Positions 8,842 through 17,484 of a DNA stretch of 64,000 nucleotides are shown here, piece by piece (positions within the stretch are counted from its first letter, which is position 1; each line of letters begins with the position of its first letter). Location: assembly GCF_014199985.1 (NCBI RefSeq), contig NZ_JACHOS010000014.1, positions 92,467 to 156,466 on the forward strand. The letters are read 5' to 3'. The notes below the pieces were generated by a model, which was not told the DNA's origin, made no database searches, and saw nothing but the letters and a program-made list of their open reading frames with translations. This DNA is from Methylorubrum rhodesianum. Its GTDB lineage: Bacteria > Pseudomonadota > Alphaproteobacteria > Rhizobiales > Beijerinckiaceae. Both the position numbers and the translations under genes were made by a program.

Positions 8842-9516
8842 TCACCGCCGCCCTGCGGCCTCCAAGCGGGTCCGGTCAACAATCTCGACCGCGCCTCGAC
8901 GAAGTTCGATTAGGCCCGCCTCGGCCCATTGTGCCAGGATGCGGCTCACCACCTCGCGCACGCTGCCGACATCGTCCGCGAGTTTCTGATGAGTCACCGC
9001 GGCGACGCCCCGCGGATCAGCCTCGGCCAGGAGCCGTTGCGCGAGGCGCTGCTTCAGCGGTGCGAACGCGACCTCGTCGATCAGCGTGAACAGGCCGGAC
9101 ATCAATCGCGTGTAATCATCCATGACGAAGCTGCGGAACGCCGCGCTGTCGCCCATCAGGTGCTGGAACGTGCTGTCCGGCAGGGCCGCGAGCTCGGTCC
9201 GCTCCTCGGCCACGCTCTGCGCTGGAAAGGTGCCGCCAGACAGGAGACACTGGGTGGTCAGGGCGCAGGTGCCACCCGGGCCAACCTTGTAGATCAGCAC
9301 CTCGCGTCCGCCCTCCGACATCCGGAAGATCCGCGTGCGTCCCTCCAGGCACATCAGGTAGTTGGCACACTCGCCATTCAGTTCGTAGGCGATGGCGCCT
9401 GCATCCAGCACCGGGAAATGCACGGTTCCCCGAGCGATCTGAAGGTGCGCCGGGCTGAGAGCCTGTAGGAGCGGAAACCGATCGATCCACCGCTCGACCT
9501 TCTGGGCATCCGTCAT
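8842..9516 (-). CDS. Crp/Fnr-family transcription regulator
   Basis: 224 aa from ATG 9516; the frame is open further upstream but without family similarity. An N-terminal cyclic-nucleotide-binding-like barrel (about 15-120, with FRMSEGGREVLIYKVGPGG) is followed by a C-terminal winged helix whose recognition part reads LADDVGSVREVVSRIL, the usual Crp/Fnr E-SRE/VSR pattern. No N-terminal Cys cluster is seen, so it is not a classic oxygen-sensing Fnr. It is divergent from an exported pentapeptide-repeat gene, and the shared intergenic region holds a Crp-type palindrome. Confidence 0.85.
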   Translation of the reverse strand: MTDAQKVERWIDRFPLLQALSPAHLQIARGTVHFPVLDAGAIAYELNGECANYLMCLEGRTRIFRMSEGGREVLIYKVGPGGTCALTTQCLLSGGTFPAQSVAEERTELAALPDSTFQHLMGDSAAFRSFVMDDYTRLMSGLFTLIDEVAFAPLKQRLAQRLLAEADPRGVAAVTHQKLADDVGSVREVVSRILAQWAEAGLIELRRGAVEIVDRTRLEAAGRR

Positions 9517-9596
9517 GGCTGGCGTGGTCCCCCGGCCATGACGACGGGTTGATCGTCCGGCGCGCGTTGCGTTTTTCTCCCGCCGCGCCGGATTTG

Positions 9597-9612
9597 TGTG
9601 ACCGGGGTCACC
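9597..9612 (+). promoter_or_regulatory. Crp/Fnr-type operator candidate
   Basis: TGTGACCGGGGTCACC matches the Crp consensus TGTGA-N6-TCACA except for the last base. It lies between the divergent Crp/Fnr regulator and the pentapeptide-repeat gene, 81 bp and 90 bp from their respective start codons, a fitting place for control of both. Confidence 0.45.
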
Positions 9613-9701
9613 GACCGGGTGCAGCGGCCCGGCATAGCATCGCGACACAACGAACACGATAAGGGTGCCCGCCATGCGTGGCGCCCGCCGGGAGTAAACC
9701 G

Positions 9702-10502
9702 ATGCGCCGTTTCGCCCTCAGCTTCATGCTCGCCGTCTTCGCTGCCGGCCCTGCCGCGGCCGAACAAGATCTGCTGCTCGGTGCCGATATGTCCTCACCC
9801 GCCATGACGAAGGCCGAGATGAGCCGCGCCGACGTCGAGGCGATGATCCAGGACGCGAACGGAAAGCCCATCGACCTGCACGACAAGGCGCTGTCGGGGC
9901 TCGATCTCTCGGGGCTGAATCTCCGGGGCGTCAACTTACGCACTGCGCGCCTGAACAAGGCCAATCTGCGCGGCGCCGATCTCAGCGGCGCAAACCTCGA
10001 ACAGGCATGGCTCCTGAAGGCAGACCTTTCCGGCGCCAAGCTCGCAGACGCGAAGATGTTCGGCATCACGGCGCGGGACGCCAACCTCAGCGAGGCCGAC
10101 CTCAGCCGGTCCATGCCCATCGGCGATTTCAAGGGCGCCAACATGAGCGGCGCCACGCTGGTCGATCTCAAGGGCGGAGCCGACATCAAGAATCAGTCCA
10201 TGGGTCTGATGCGGGCGGTGTTCACCTCGGTGAACCTGTCGGGCGCGAACCTCAGGGGAGCCAACCTCGGCCGGTCACGCCTGGAGTATGCGAATCTCAA
10301 GGATGCCGATCTCACCGGCGTGGTGCTGATGGGATCGGACTTGTCCGGGGCCAATTTGACCGGTGCTACGGTCACGGGCGCGGACTTCAAGAACGTCGAC
10401 GTCAGCGGTGCCCGGCTGATCAACCTCAAGGGTCAGTCCGAGGCCAAGGACTGGGCGGAGAGGGTGAACATCGACCGTGCCGTCACTCAGGCATCCAATT
10501 GA
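9702..10502 (+). CDS. Exported pentapeptide-repeat protein
   Basis: 266 aa. ATG 9702 follows CGGGAG and gives a clean signal peptide (MRRFALSFMLAVFAAGPAAA), so the product is periplasmic or secreted. From about residue 65 come tandem A(D/N)LxG-type pentapeptides (LDLSGLNLRGVNLRTARL, ANLRGADLSGANLE and so on) in two blocks separated by about 20 residues. Such repeats fold into a right-handed quadrilateral beta-helix; biochemical roles differ among members, so none is assigned. Divergent to a Crp/Fnr regulator. Confidence 0.8.
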   Translation: MRRFALSFMLAVFAAGPAAAEQDLLLGADMSSPAMTKAEMSRADVEAMIQDANGKPIDLHDKALSGLDLSGLNLRGVNLRTARLNKANLRGADLSGANLEQAWLLKADLSGAKLADAKMFGITARDANLSEADLSRSMPIGDFKGANMSGATLVDLKGGADIKNQSMGLMRAVFTSVNLSGANLRGANLGRSRLEYANLKDADLTGVVLMGSDLSGANLTGATVTGADFKNVDVSGARLINLKGQSEAKDWAERVNIDRAVTQASN

Positions 10503-10780
10503 CGCGCCCGTTCACCGACCTGACGGCCCGCCGCTGACCTCAACGGCTTGTGTCTCCGGAGACCCAGTCAGCGGGGATCTGCAACGTTCCTTGCATATCA
10601 GCGAAGCCACAAACTCGGGTTGCCCGATCGACAAGGCTCGCTTCAGTCCGAAGCACGACGTTCGTCGTCGCCAGCCAAATCATCGCATCATGTGATCAAA
10701 ACGATCGATACGTTCCGTTGGAGCGAACGAATGGATGCGGTCATGGTCGTGGCAGATCCATTCCACGAGGTGCACGCACC

Positions 10781-11863
10781 ATGCCCGCAGCAGCCTTTCT
10801 CCGATCACGCGCGCTTGCCCTGCCTTCCATCCTGCCCGGCCTGAGCCTTTGCCTCGCGGTGACGGGCGTCGCCCTCGGGCTGGAGAGGGTCGAGAAACAT
10901 ATCTTCGGCCGTGCGTGGCTGGAGGCTCTGGTCCTCGCCATCGTGCTGGGCACGGCCGTCCGCACGGCCTGGAGCCCAGGTCGGCGCTTCGTTCACGGTA
11001 TCGCGTTCGGCGCCAAGACCGTCCTGGAAATCGCCGTCGTCCTGCTCGGCGCCTCGCTCAGCCTCGGGACGCTGCTCGCGGCCGGGCCGGGGCTTCTCGT
11101 CGGCATCGCGGTGGTGGTGGCTCTCGCCATCGCGGCGAGCTACGGCATTGGCCGGGCTCTCGGGCTGGCCCCGCGTCTCGCCATCCTCGTGGCCTGCGGC
11201 AACTCGATCTGCGGAAACTCGGCGATCGCGGCGGCGGCCCCGGTGATCGACGCGGACGGCGAGGACGTCGCCTCGTCCATCGCCTTCACCGCCGTGCTCG
11301 GCGTTCTCGTCGTTCTCGGCTTGCCCCTGCTCGTGCCCCTGCTCGGCCTCTCGCCGATGCAGTACGGCGTGCTCGCGGGGCTGACGGTCTACGCCGTGCC
11401 GCAGGTTCTCGCCGCAACCGCGCCGGTGGCCGCCCTCAGCGTCCAGGTCGGCACCCTGGTCAAGCTGGTCCGCGTGCTGATGCTCGGGCCGGTGGTCCTG
11501 GCTCTCTCGCTCGGGATCGGCCGGCTGCGGGCGGAAACGGACGCGACCGTACCGTCCCAGGCGGTCGATGAGCGCCCCGCCCCGGGCCGGATGCCGCTGC
11601 ACCGGCTGGTGCCGTGGTTCATCCTAGCCTTCCTGGCCCTGGCGGGTCTTCGCTCGGCGGGGCTCGTTCCCGAAGGGGCTCTGCACCCCATGGCCGCGAC
11701 GGCGAACGCGCTGACCATCGTGTCGATGGCGGCCCTCGGCCTCGGCGTCGACGTGCGCAGCGTCGCCAAGGCGGGACCGCGCGTCACCCTGGCGGTGGTC
11801 GCTTCGCTCGCCGCCCTCACGGCCGTGAGCCTCGGGCTGATCCGCCTGCTCGGCATCGCCTGA
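10781..11863 (+). CDS. YeiH-family (UPF0324) membrane exporter, putative sulfate/sulfite-type
   Basis: 360 aa from ATG 10781, preceded by CACGAGG; upstream frame is unlikely coding. About ten hydrophobic segments are visible, with the family-typical GNSICGNSAIAAAAPVI stretch in the middle and small-residue-rich helices. YeiH proteins form the putative sulfate exporter family; in enterobacteria yeiH is controlled by the LysR regulator YeiE and linked to sulfite. Here it is followed 65 bp later by a sulfite-oxidase-family enzyme and then, convergently, by a LysR gene, which supports an oxidized-sulfur role. The substrate itself is inferred. Confidence 0.8.
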   Translation: MPAAAFLRSRALALPSILPGLSLCLAVTGVALGLERVEKHIFGRAWLEALVLAIVLGTAVRTAWSPGRRFVHGIAFGAKTVLEIAVVLLGASLSLGTLLAAGPGLLVGIAVVVALAIAASYGIGRALGLAPRLAILVACGNSICGNSAIAAAAPVIDADGEDVASSIAFTAVLGVLVVLGLPLLVPLLGLSPMQYGVLAGLTVYAVPQVLAATAPVAALSVQVGTLVKLVRVLMLGPVVLALSLGIGRLRAETDATVPSQAVDERPAPGRMPLHRLVPWFILAFLALAGLRSAGLVPEGALHPMAATANALTIVSMAALGLGVDVRSVAKAGPRVTLAVVASLAALTAVSLGLIRLLGIA

Positions 11864-11928
11864 CAGAGGCCTGCCACCTGGCGCGTCCGCGCGCGTTGAG
11901 CTCCGACCTTCTGCGATAGAGACACCCG

Positions 11929-13020
11929 ATGTCGAGCTTGACCGAGCGTATGGCGCGCCTGATCGTTCATGGGGAGCGCCCCTACAACGCCGAGCCGCCG
12001 CTGACTCGCCTGCGGGCCCGTTACCGGACCCCTGCGGAAGACTTCTACGTCCGCTCCCACGGCGACCTGCCGGAGATCGACCCCGCCACATGGCGTCTGT
12101 CCATCGACGGCGCGGGTGTCGGCCCCCTCGATCTGTCGCTGGCGGATCTGCGCGCGCGTTTTCCCGAGGCGACCGTCACGGCCACGATGCAGTGCGCCGG
12201 CAACCGCCGCGCCGATATGCGGGCGGTGGCCCCGGTCTCGGGCGATCCCTGGGACGGCGGCGCCATCGGGACGGCGGACTGGACCGGAATCCGCCTCGGC
12301 GACGTCCTGCGTGCGGCGGGCGTAGCGCCGGGAGCGAACCTCCACTCGGACCTCCACGTGGCCTTCGAGAGCCACGATGTGGTCGAGGGCCAGTTCTACG
12401 GCGTCTCGATCCCGCTCGCCAAGGCGGTCGCCGACGAGACACTGCTGGCCTTCGCGATGAACGGGGCCCCGCTGTTGCCCGAACACGGCTTCCCCGTGCG
12501 AGCCGTCGTGCCGGGCTTCGCAGGCGTGCGCAGCCCGAAATGGCTGAAGCGCATCACGGTGCAGGACCACCCCTCGACCAACCCGATGCAAGCCGACGAC
12601 TACAAGCTGTTCCCGCCGGACGTGACGGCCGAGACCGCCGATCCGGCGAAAGGCCACACCATCGAGACGATGCCGCTCAACGCCGCGATCTGCGAGCCCG
12701 CACGCGGAGCCCGGCTCAAGATGGGCGAGACCACCGTCCGCGGGTACGCCATCGCGGGAGACCGGGCGGTCGTGCGCGTCGATGTCTCAAGCGATGGCGG
12801 TCGGTCCTGGCATCAAGCCGTGCTGGAACACGAGGCCGGCGCCCCCTTCGCCTGGACGTTCTGGGAGATCGTGCTGGACCTTCCGTCCGGCGAGCGCGAC
12901 CTCGTGGTGCGCGCCTGGGACGCCGCTGGGCAGACCCAACCGGCGCGGCCGGACGAGACGTGGAACTTCAAGGGCTATCTCAGCGCCTCCTGGCACTGTG
13001 TGAGGGTCGAGGTCGCCTGA
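11929..13020 (+). CDS. Cytoplasmic sulfite-oxidase-family molybdopterin enzyme
   Basis: 363 aa. Contains the Moco-binding domain of the SUOX family (about 40-240) with the molybdenum-ligand cysteine in MQCAGNRR, and the C-terminal Mo-co dimerization domain (about 250-360, with VDVSSDGGRSW). There is no signal peptide, unlike the SorA-type enzyme at 17861-19072, so it should act in the cytoplasm, oxidizing sulfite or a related substrate. It directly follows the YeiH-type exporter, which could export the product. The electron acceptor is not evident. Confidence 0.85.
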   Translation: MSSLTERMARLIVHGERPYNAEPPLTRLRARYRTPAEDFYVRSHGDLPEIDPATWRLSIDGAGVGPLDLSLADLRARFPEATVTATMQCAGNRRADMRAVAPVSGDPWDGGAIGTADWTGIRLGDVLRAAGVAPGANLHSDLHVAFESHDVVEGQFYGVSIPLAKAVADETLLAFAMNGAPLLPEHGFPVRAVVPGFAGVRSPKWLKRITVQDHPSTNPMQADDYKLFPPDVTAETADPAKGHTIETMPLNAAICEPARGARLKMGETTVRGYAIAGDRAVVRVDVSSDGGRSWHQAVLEHEAGAPFAWTFWEIVLDLPSGERDLVVRAWDAAGQTQPARPDETWNFKGYLSASWHCVRVEVA

Positions 13021-13033
13021 GTTCCGCGACGGA

Positions 13034-13918
13034 TCAAGGAGCGGCACGGATCAGGTCGAGCAGCGCGTCGGCGGCGCGGCTGCGGTAGCGCTCCTTGTGG
13101 CGCAGGACCCGGAAGGTCCGCGTCGGCAGGGCGAAGGACACGGCAACGAGAGCTCTGGTTCGCAGCGAGGGTCCGACCACCGCTTCGGACAGAACGCTCG
13201 CCCCGGCCCCTGCCACGACGGCGGCGAGGACCGCCTCGTTCGACGGCAGTTCGAGGGCAACGGTGAGTGCGTCCGGCGCGATGCCCAGCGCGACGATCGC
13301 CGCCTCGAAGGCGGAGCGCGTGCCCGATCCGGGTTCGCGCAGCACCCAGGAGACCGAAGCGAGGTCCAATCGTCCCGGCCGCGCGCATGCGGCCAACGGG
13401 TGGCCGGGCGAGACCACGAGGACCAGCCGATCCTCGGCGATCGGGGTGCTCGCGAGGCTGCCGTCGTCGATCGCGCCCTCCACGAAAGCGAGTTCCGCCG
13501 TCCCCGCCCGGACCGCCTCGGCGGCCTCTGCGGTGTTGCCGATGCCGAGCCGCAGGACGATGTCGGGATAGGCCGCCCGGAAGGCGACGAGGTGCCGGGG
13601 GAGCCAGTGGCTGGCGATGGTCTGACTCGCCTGAATGGCCAGCGTGCCGCGCCGCATGCCGCTGAGGTCCGCGAGCACGAGTTCGGCCGCTTGGGCGCGG
13701 GCGAGCACCGCGCGAGCCTCGCCGAGAAAGACGCCGCCCGCCTCGGTCAACTCGATGCCCCGGCCGACCCGGTGGAACAGCTTGACGGCGTGCCGGCTCT
13801 CCAGGGCGTTGATGGCGGCGCTGACCGCCGACTGGACGAGGTTCAGCGCCTCGGCCGCCCGCGTGACGTGCTGGCGCTCGGCGACCGCCACGAAGATGCG
13901 CAACTGGTCGAGGGTCAT
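13034..13918 (-). CDS. LysR-family regulator, likely of the exporter/sulfite-oxidase genes
   Basis: 294 aa from ATG 13918. N-terminal winged HTH (MTLDQLRIFVAVAERQHVTR, then AALNLVQSAVSAAI) and a LysR effector domain (about 90-290). It ends 13 bp from the convergent sulfite-oxidase-family gene. YeiH-type exporters in other bacteria are often paired with a LysR gene (YeiE), so regulation of 10781-13020 is likely. An alternative is control of the neighbouring sigma operon. Confidence 0.85.
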   Translation of the reverse strand: MTLDQLRIFVAVAERQHVTRAAEALNLVQSAVSAAINALESRHAVKLFHRVGRGIELTEAGGVFLGEARAVLARAQAAELVLADLSGMRRGTLAIQASQTIASHWLPRHLVAFRAAYPDIVLRLGIGNTAEAAEAVRAGTAELAFVEGAIDDGSLASTPIAEDRLVLVVSPGHPLAACARPGRLDLASVSWVLREPGSGTRSAFEAAIVALGIAPDALTVALELPSNEAVLAAVVAGAGASVLSEAVVGPSLRTRALVAVSFALPTRTFRVLRHKERYRSRAADALLDLIRAAP

Positions 13919-13970
13919 GGCGTCTCGGGCTCGGCGGGGGCCGTGGTACGGCAGGGTTCGGACACGAGCG

Positions 13971-14765
13971 TCACCGCGCGCCCTCGCGCTTGCCCGAGGC
14001 CTGCGCATCGACCGCCTCGGCGACCTGGAGCAGCCGCGCCTCGTCCGTGCGGGCCGTCACCACGTAGGACATCCCGGCGTCGATCCAGGAGAAGGCGGCC
14101 ACGTCGTCGGCGCGGGCGTAGCGGAACACGCCGCGCCCGCCGGTCGGCCCGGCGCGGCTGTAGAGGGTCAGGCGGGTGCCCCGGTCGTCGTCGTACATCA
14201 GCATCGCCGCCGGCTCGTCTCCGGCGGGAAGCAGGCGCCCGCCCATCAGCCGGAAGCCCTGTGCCCGCAGGTCCGGCACGACGACGGGCCGGCGAAGGCG
14301 CGCGCTGAGCCATCGCACGAGGTCGGTCGAACCGTCGGCGCGGACCTCGACCGGATGAGCGGCCTCGACCACGTAGGTGCGGAAGGCGGAGACGGCTGCC
14401 TGCGTCATCGGTTCGGCCGGGGCCGAACCCGGCACGGCGCCGCGCCCGACCCACCCGACCGCACCGCCGAGGGCGAGCAGGAGCGCCGCCGCCGCGGCGT
14501 TCGGCCACCCGCGCGGGATGCGCCTCCGGCGCGGGCCTGCGAGGTTCGCGATGCGCAGGCGGGCGGGGATCGGCTCGTCCGCCACGGGCGCGAGGCGCGC
14601 GCGCAGGCGGTCCCGCACCTCCCGGTCGGCGGCAACCCGGGCGGCCGCCTCCGGATGCGCGGCCAGCCACACCTCGACGCGGGCGCGGCGGCCCGGATCG
14701 AGCCGTCCGTCCACGAAGGCGTGCAGGTCATCCTCGCCGACGGGACGCGGGTCGGACGCGGTCAT
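13971..14765 (-). CDS. Anti-sigma factor, membrane-anchored (pair 1)
   Basis: 264 aa. ATG 14765 overlaps the stop of the upstream ECF sigma gene by 4 bp. The N-terminal zinc-less ASD-like region (DDLHAFVDGRLDPGRRARV) should bind the sigma factor in the cytoplasm. One transmembrane segment (about 88-107, AAAAALLLALGGAVGWVG) is followed by a periplasmic domain of about 155 aa. This is the usual layout of anti-sigma factors that sense envelope or oxidative cues. A second pair of the same design is at 19195-20399. Confidence 0.8.
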   Translation of the reverse strand: MTASDPRPVGEDDLHAFVDGRLDPGRRARVEVWLAAHPEAAARVAADREVRDRLRARLAPVADEPIPARLRIANLAGPRRRRIPRGWPNAAAAALLLALGGAVGWVGRGAVPGSAPAEPMTQAAVSAFRTYVVEAAHPVEVRADGSTDLVRWLSARLRRPVVVPDLRAQGFRLMGGRLLPAGDEPAAMLMYDDDRGTRLTLYSRAGPTGGRGVFRYARADDVAAFSWIDAGMSYVVTARTDEARLLQVAEAVDAQASGKREGAR

Positions 14766-15271
14766 TTTACCCTCCGCAGATGCCCGGTGACGATCGTGGG
14801 GGCCTGATCGAGGAAAGTGCGCATCCGGCCGCGGGCCCGGCTGAGGCGCGACATCACCGTGCCGATGGGGACTGCGAGCACGGCGGCGACCTCGGCATAG
14901 GTCATGTCCTCGACCGCGACGAGGAGCAGGACGGATCGCTGTTCCTCGGGAAGCGCGGTGATTCCGTCGAGCACGTCCCGCGCCCCCACGGCCGCCTCGG
15001 GATCGACCCCGGCCTCCGCGATCTCCATCAGCGCCTCCGGGCCGACCTCGATGCCCCGGCGGCGGCGGATGCCTTCGAGGTAGCGGTTGCGCAGAATCGC
15101 GAACAGCCACGCCCGCAGGTCGCCCTCGCGGCGCTGCGGCCAGGCGCGGATCGCCCGCTCCAGAGTGTCCTGAACGAGGTCGTCGGCCGCCTCGCGCTGC
15201 CGCAGCAGCGCGGTCGCGTAGCGCCGCAGGGCCGGAATTTGCGGTTCGATCAGGACGGCGAGGTCGTCCAA
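14762..15271 (-). CDS. ECF RNA polymerase sigma factor (pair 1)
   Basis: 169 aa. Region 2 (about 10-75: ADDLVQDTLERAIRAWP, LRAWLFAILRNRYLE) and region 4 (about 105-155: LPEEQRSVLLLVAVEDMTY, then VPIGTVMSRLSRARGRMR) are both intact, with no extra domains. Coupled by ATGA to the anti-sigma gene. A GGAATA/CCGGCATCTCTC promoter lies upstream in the same orientation, and a copy faces the divergent DUF305 gene, so autoregulation plus control of 15469-17356 is likely. Confidence 0.9.
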   Translation of the reverse strand: MDDLAVLIEPQIPALRRYATALLRQREAADDLVQDTLERAIRAWPQRREGDLRAWLFAILRNRYLEGIRRRRGIEVGPEALMEIAEAGVDPEAAVGARDVLDGITALPEEQRSVLLLVAVEDMTYAEVAAVLAVPIGTVMSRLSRARGRMRTFLDQAPTIVTGHLRRVK

Positions 15272-15321
15272 GGGCGGTCTCCGGTTCGCGGCGACGGCAA
15301 TGCCCGCGCCGCCGTTCGGAC

Positions 15322-15351
15322 GAGAGATGCCGGAATCAGTCGAACTATTCC
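15322..15351 (-). promoter_or_regulatory. ECF-type promoter of the sigma 1 operon
   Basis: On the minus strand GGAATA (15346-15351) is followed after 12 bases by CCGGCATCTCTC (15322-15333), 51 bp before the sigma start. The same two boxes occur on the plus strand for the divergent operon and, with changes, before sorA. Spacing fits a -35/-10 pair of ECF sigma factors. Confidence 0.55.
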
Positions 15352-15408
15352 AAGCCTCGCCCCGGCAAGCCGGTCACGCATCCGTGACCGATTGGCCGGG
15401 AGCGGTGG

Positions 15409-15437
15409 GGAATATTCCGGCCCGGCCGGCATCTCTC
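15409..15437 (+). promoter_or_regulatory. ECF-type promoter of the DUF305/beta-propeller operon
   Basis: GGAATA (15409-15414) and CCGGCATCTCTC (15426-15437) separated by 11 bases, 31 bp before the DUF305 start. The downstream box is identical over 12 bp to that of the divergent sigma 1 promoter. Confidence 0.55.
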
Positions 15438-15468
15438 CCCGCGTGACCTCGACACTGCGGGAGAGACC

Positions 15469-15867
15469 ATGCGCGGAGCACCGACGGCGATCCTCATCAC
15501 CCTCCTGATGGCCGGGGGGATCTTGGGTGGCGGCATGATGATGCGCGCCGGGCATGCGGAGACCGCCCCCGGCGGCTTCGATGCGATGATGGCCCAATCG
15601 ATGGCGCGGATGCACGCGGACATGGCGGTGGCGCCGTCCGGCGACCCCGACCGGGACTTCGCCGCCATGATGATCCCGCACCATCAGGGCGCGATCGAGA
15701 TGGCGAAGGCCGAACTCGCCTACGGCCGCGACCCGGTCCTGCGCCGGCTCGCGCAGGGCATCATCGTCGAGCAGGCGCAGGAGATCGAGGTCATGCGCCG
15801 CGCCCTGGCCGAGCGACCGGTCGCGCAGACCCCACCGACGCAGCCGCCGGCCCACCACCGTCACTGA
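15469..15867 (+). CDS. Exported DUF305 protein
   Basis: 132 aa. An N-terminal hydrophobic signal segment is followed by the DUF305 domain with HADM, the signature MMIPHHQGAIEMAKAEL and QAQEIEVM, in which His and Met residues are metal-ligand-like. DUF305 proteins are four-helix exported proteins; some (CopM) bind copper. The C-terminus ends in a His-rich tail. RBS GGGAGAG precedes ATG 15469. First gene of a two-gene operon with the beta-propeller protein, behind an ECF-type promoter. Confidence 0.85.
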   Translation: MRGAPTAILITLLMAGGILGGGMMMRAGHAETAPGGFDAMMAQSMARMHADMAVAPSGDPDRDFAAMMIPHHQGAIEMAKAELAYGRDPVLRRLAQGIIVEQAQEIEVMRRALAERPVAQTPPTQPPAHHRH

Positions 15868-15916
15868 GCGGATTGCCGTCCCCCGTCCCGACCATCAACG
15901 CGAAGAGACCTTCACG

Positions 15917-17356
15917 ATGCGACACCTCATTCCGGCGACCCTGCTGATCGCCCTCCTCGGCGGGACTGCGCTTGCGGGCCAAGCGCCGGGGCCCGCCTCG
16001 GCGCCGGACGTGCCGGTCGGCCCGCGCGACCGGTTCTATACCTCGGACCAGTTCTCCAACACGGTCTCGGTGATTGATCCCGCCGCCAACACGCTCCTCG
16101 GCGTGATCCGCCTCGGCGACACGACGCCCGCGAACCTGAGCCCGCTCTATCGCGGCCAGCTCCTCGTCCACGGCATGGGCTTCTCGCCTGACCGCAAGAC
16201 CCTGCTCGCCGTCTCGATCGGCTCGAACTCGGTCAGCTTCATCGACACCGCCACCAACACGGTGCGCCGCACGACCTATGTCGGCCGCTCGCCGCACGAG
16301 GCGTTCTTCACACCGGACGGGCGCGAGGTCTGGGTCAGCGTGCGCGGCGAGGACTACGTCGCGATCCTCGACGCGGGGACCGGCAAGGAGACGGGTCGGA
16401 TCACGGTGCCGAACGGGCCCGGCATGACGATCTTCTCACCCGACGGGCGTTACGGCTACGTCTGCTCCAGCTTCAGCCCCGAGACGGTCGCCATCGACGT
16501 GAAGAGCCGCGAGATCGTCGGGCGGATCAAGCAGGAGAGCCCGTTCTGCCCCGACATCGCGGCGACGCCCGACGGCAAGCAGGTGTGGTTCACCCTCAAG
16601 GACGTCGGCCGCGTCCAGGTGTTCGAGGCCACGCCGCCGTTCAAGGTGCTCAAGACCATCGAGACCGGACCGATCACCAACCACGTCAACATCGCGCGCA
16701 CGAAGGCTGGGCAGTTCGCCTACGTGACGATCGGCGGCCTGAACCAAGTGAAGGTGTTCCGCACCGACGACTTCTCGCAGGTCGCGACGATTCCCACCGG
16801 CGCGCTCCCGCACGGCCTCTGGCCCTCGGGCGACGGTTCGCGGATCTATGTCGGCCTGGAGAATGCCGATGCGGTCGCGGTGATCGATACCGGTAGCAAC
16901 GCGGTCATCGCCACGATCCCGATTGGCCAGGGGCCGCAGGGGGTGGCCTACGTCCCGGAAGCGGTGCCGGAGGGGGGCGGCGCGCCGAACCTCCAGCCGC
17001 TGGGCGCGGCGGGCCAATCGAGCACGCTGACGCTGGCCGGGCCGGACGGCAAGGCGGCCACGCAGGTCACGCTGTTCGACCAGGGCGTGCTGCAGACCCT
17101 GCAGGCGGCGGTGACGGGCCTCACGCCGAAGAAGCCCTACGTGCTGGCCCTCTCGGCCGATCCGAAGGGCGCCGGGCCGCTGGAGCCACTGGCCGCCTTC
17201 ATGACGAACCCGGCGGGCGCGGCCATCGTCAACGCCGTCGGCCCGATCCGGCAGGTGACGCAGAACGCGAACGAGGCCGCACGGCGCAGCCTCGTCATCG
17301 TCGAGGGCAAGCCCGGCGAGACCGGCGCGACGGTCCAGACCCAGGCACCGCGCTGA
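15917..17356 (+). CDS. Periplasmic YncE-like (YVTN) beta-propeller protein
   Basis: 479 aa with a signal peptide ending at ALAG (about 21). Seven-blade-type repeats fill residues 35-350: NTVSVIDPAANTLLG, NSVSFIDTATNTVRR, DAVAVIDTGSNAVIA. The last 130 residues form a separate immunoglobulin-like or unknown domain. Proteins of this type act as periplasmic scaffolds or redox partners; no active site is obvious. It is 49 bp after the DUF305 gene and convergent with sorB, so it probably belongs to the same envelope sulfur/metal response. Confidence 0.75.
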   Translation: MRHLIPATLLIALLGGTALAGQAPGPASAPDVPVGPRDRFYTSDQFSNTVSVIDPAANTLLGVIRLGDTTPANLSPLYRGQLLVHGMGFSPDRKTLLAVSIGSNSVSFIDTATNTVRRTTYVGRSPHEAFFTPDGREVWVSVRGEDYVAILDAGTGKETGRITVPNGPGMTIFSPDGRYGYVCSSFSPETVAIDVKSREIVGRIKQESPFCPDIAATPDGKQVWFTLKDVGRVQVFEATPPFKVLKTIETGPITNHVNIARTKAGQFAYVTIGGLNQVKVFRTDDFSQVATIPTGALPHGLWPSGDGSRIYVGLENADAVAVIDTGSNAVIATIPIGQGPQGVAYVPEAVPEGGGAPNLQPLGAAGQSSTLTLAGPDGKAATQVTLFDQGVLQTLQAAVTGLTPKKPYVLALSADPKGAGPLEPLAAFMTNPAGAAIVNAVGPIRQVTQNANEAARRSLVIVEGKPGETGATVQTQAPR

Positions 17357-17369
17357 CGAGACGGGACGA

Positions 17370-17393
17370 GGGGGCGGTCGCCGGACCGCCCCC
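17370..17393 (+). terminator. Hairpin after the beta-propeller gene
   Basis: Perfect 10-bp stem GGGGGCGGTC / GACCGCCCCC with a GCCG loop, 13 bp after the stop codon. No T-run follows, so strength is uncertain. Confidence 0.5.
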
Positions 17394-17415
17394 TGTCGCG
17401 CGCCGCGCCTCATAC

Positions 17416-17448
17416 CAATCGGCGATGACAATGACTCATCGCCGATTG
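17416..17448. repeat. Perfect 13-bp palindrome between convergent genes
   Basis: CAATCGGCGATGA and its exact reverse complement are separated by 7 bases, between the ends of the beta-propeller and sorB genes. No T-tract. It may be a dispersed palindromic element or bidirectional terminator. Confidence 0.45.
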
Positions 17449-17484
17449 CCCGCGCGACTGCGCGGCGGCGGTCGTCCGCCGGAC

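Noticed and set aside
13971..15110. 379-aa ORF extending the anti-sigma gene upstream
   Set aside because: The extension overlaps the ECF sigma gene in another frame; ATG 14765 with the ATGA overlap is the logical start.
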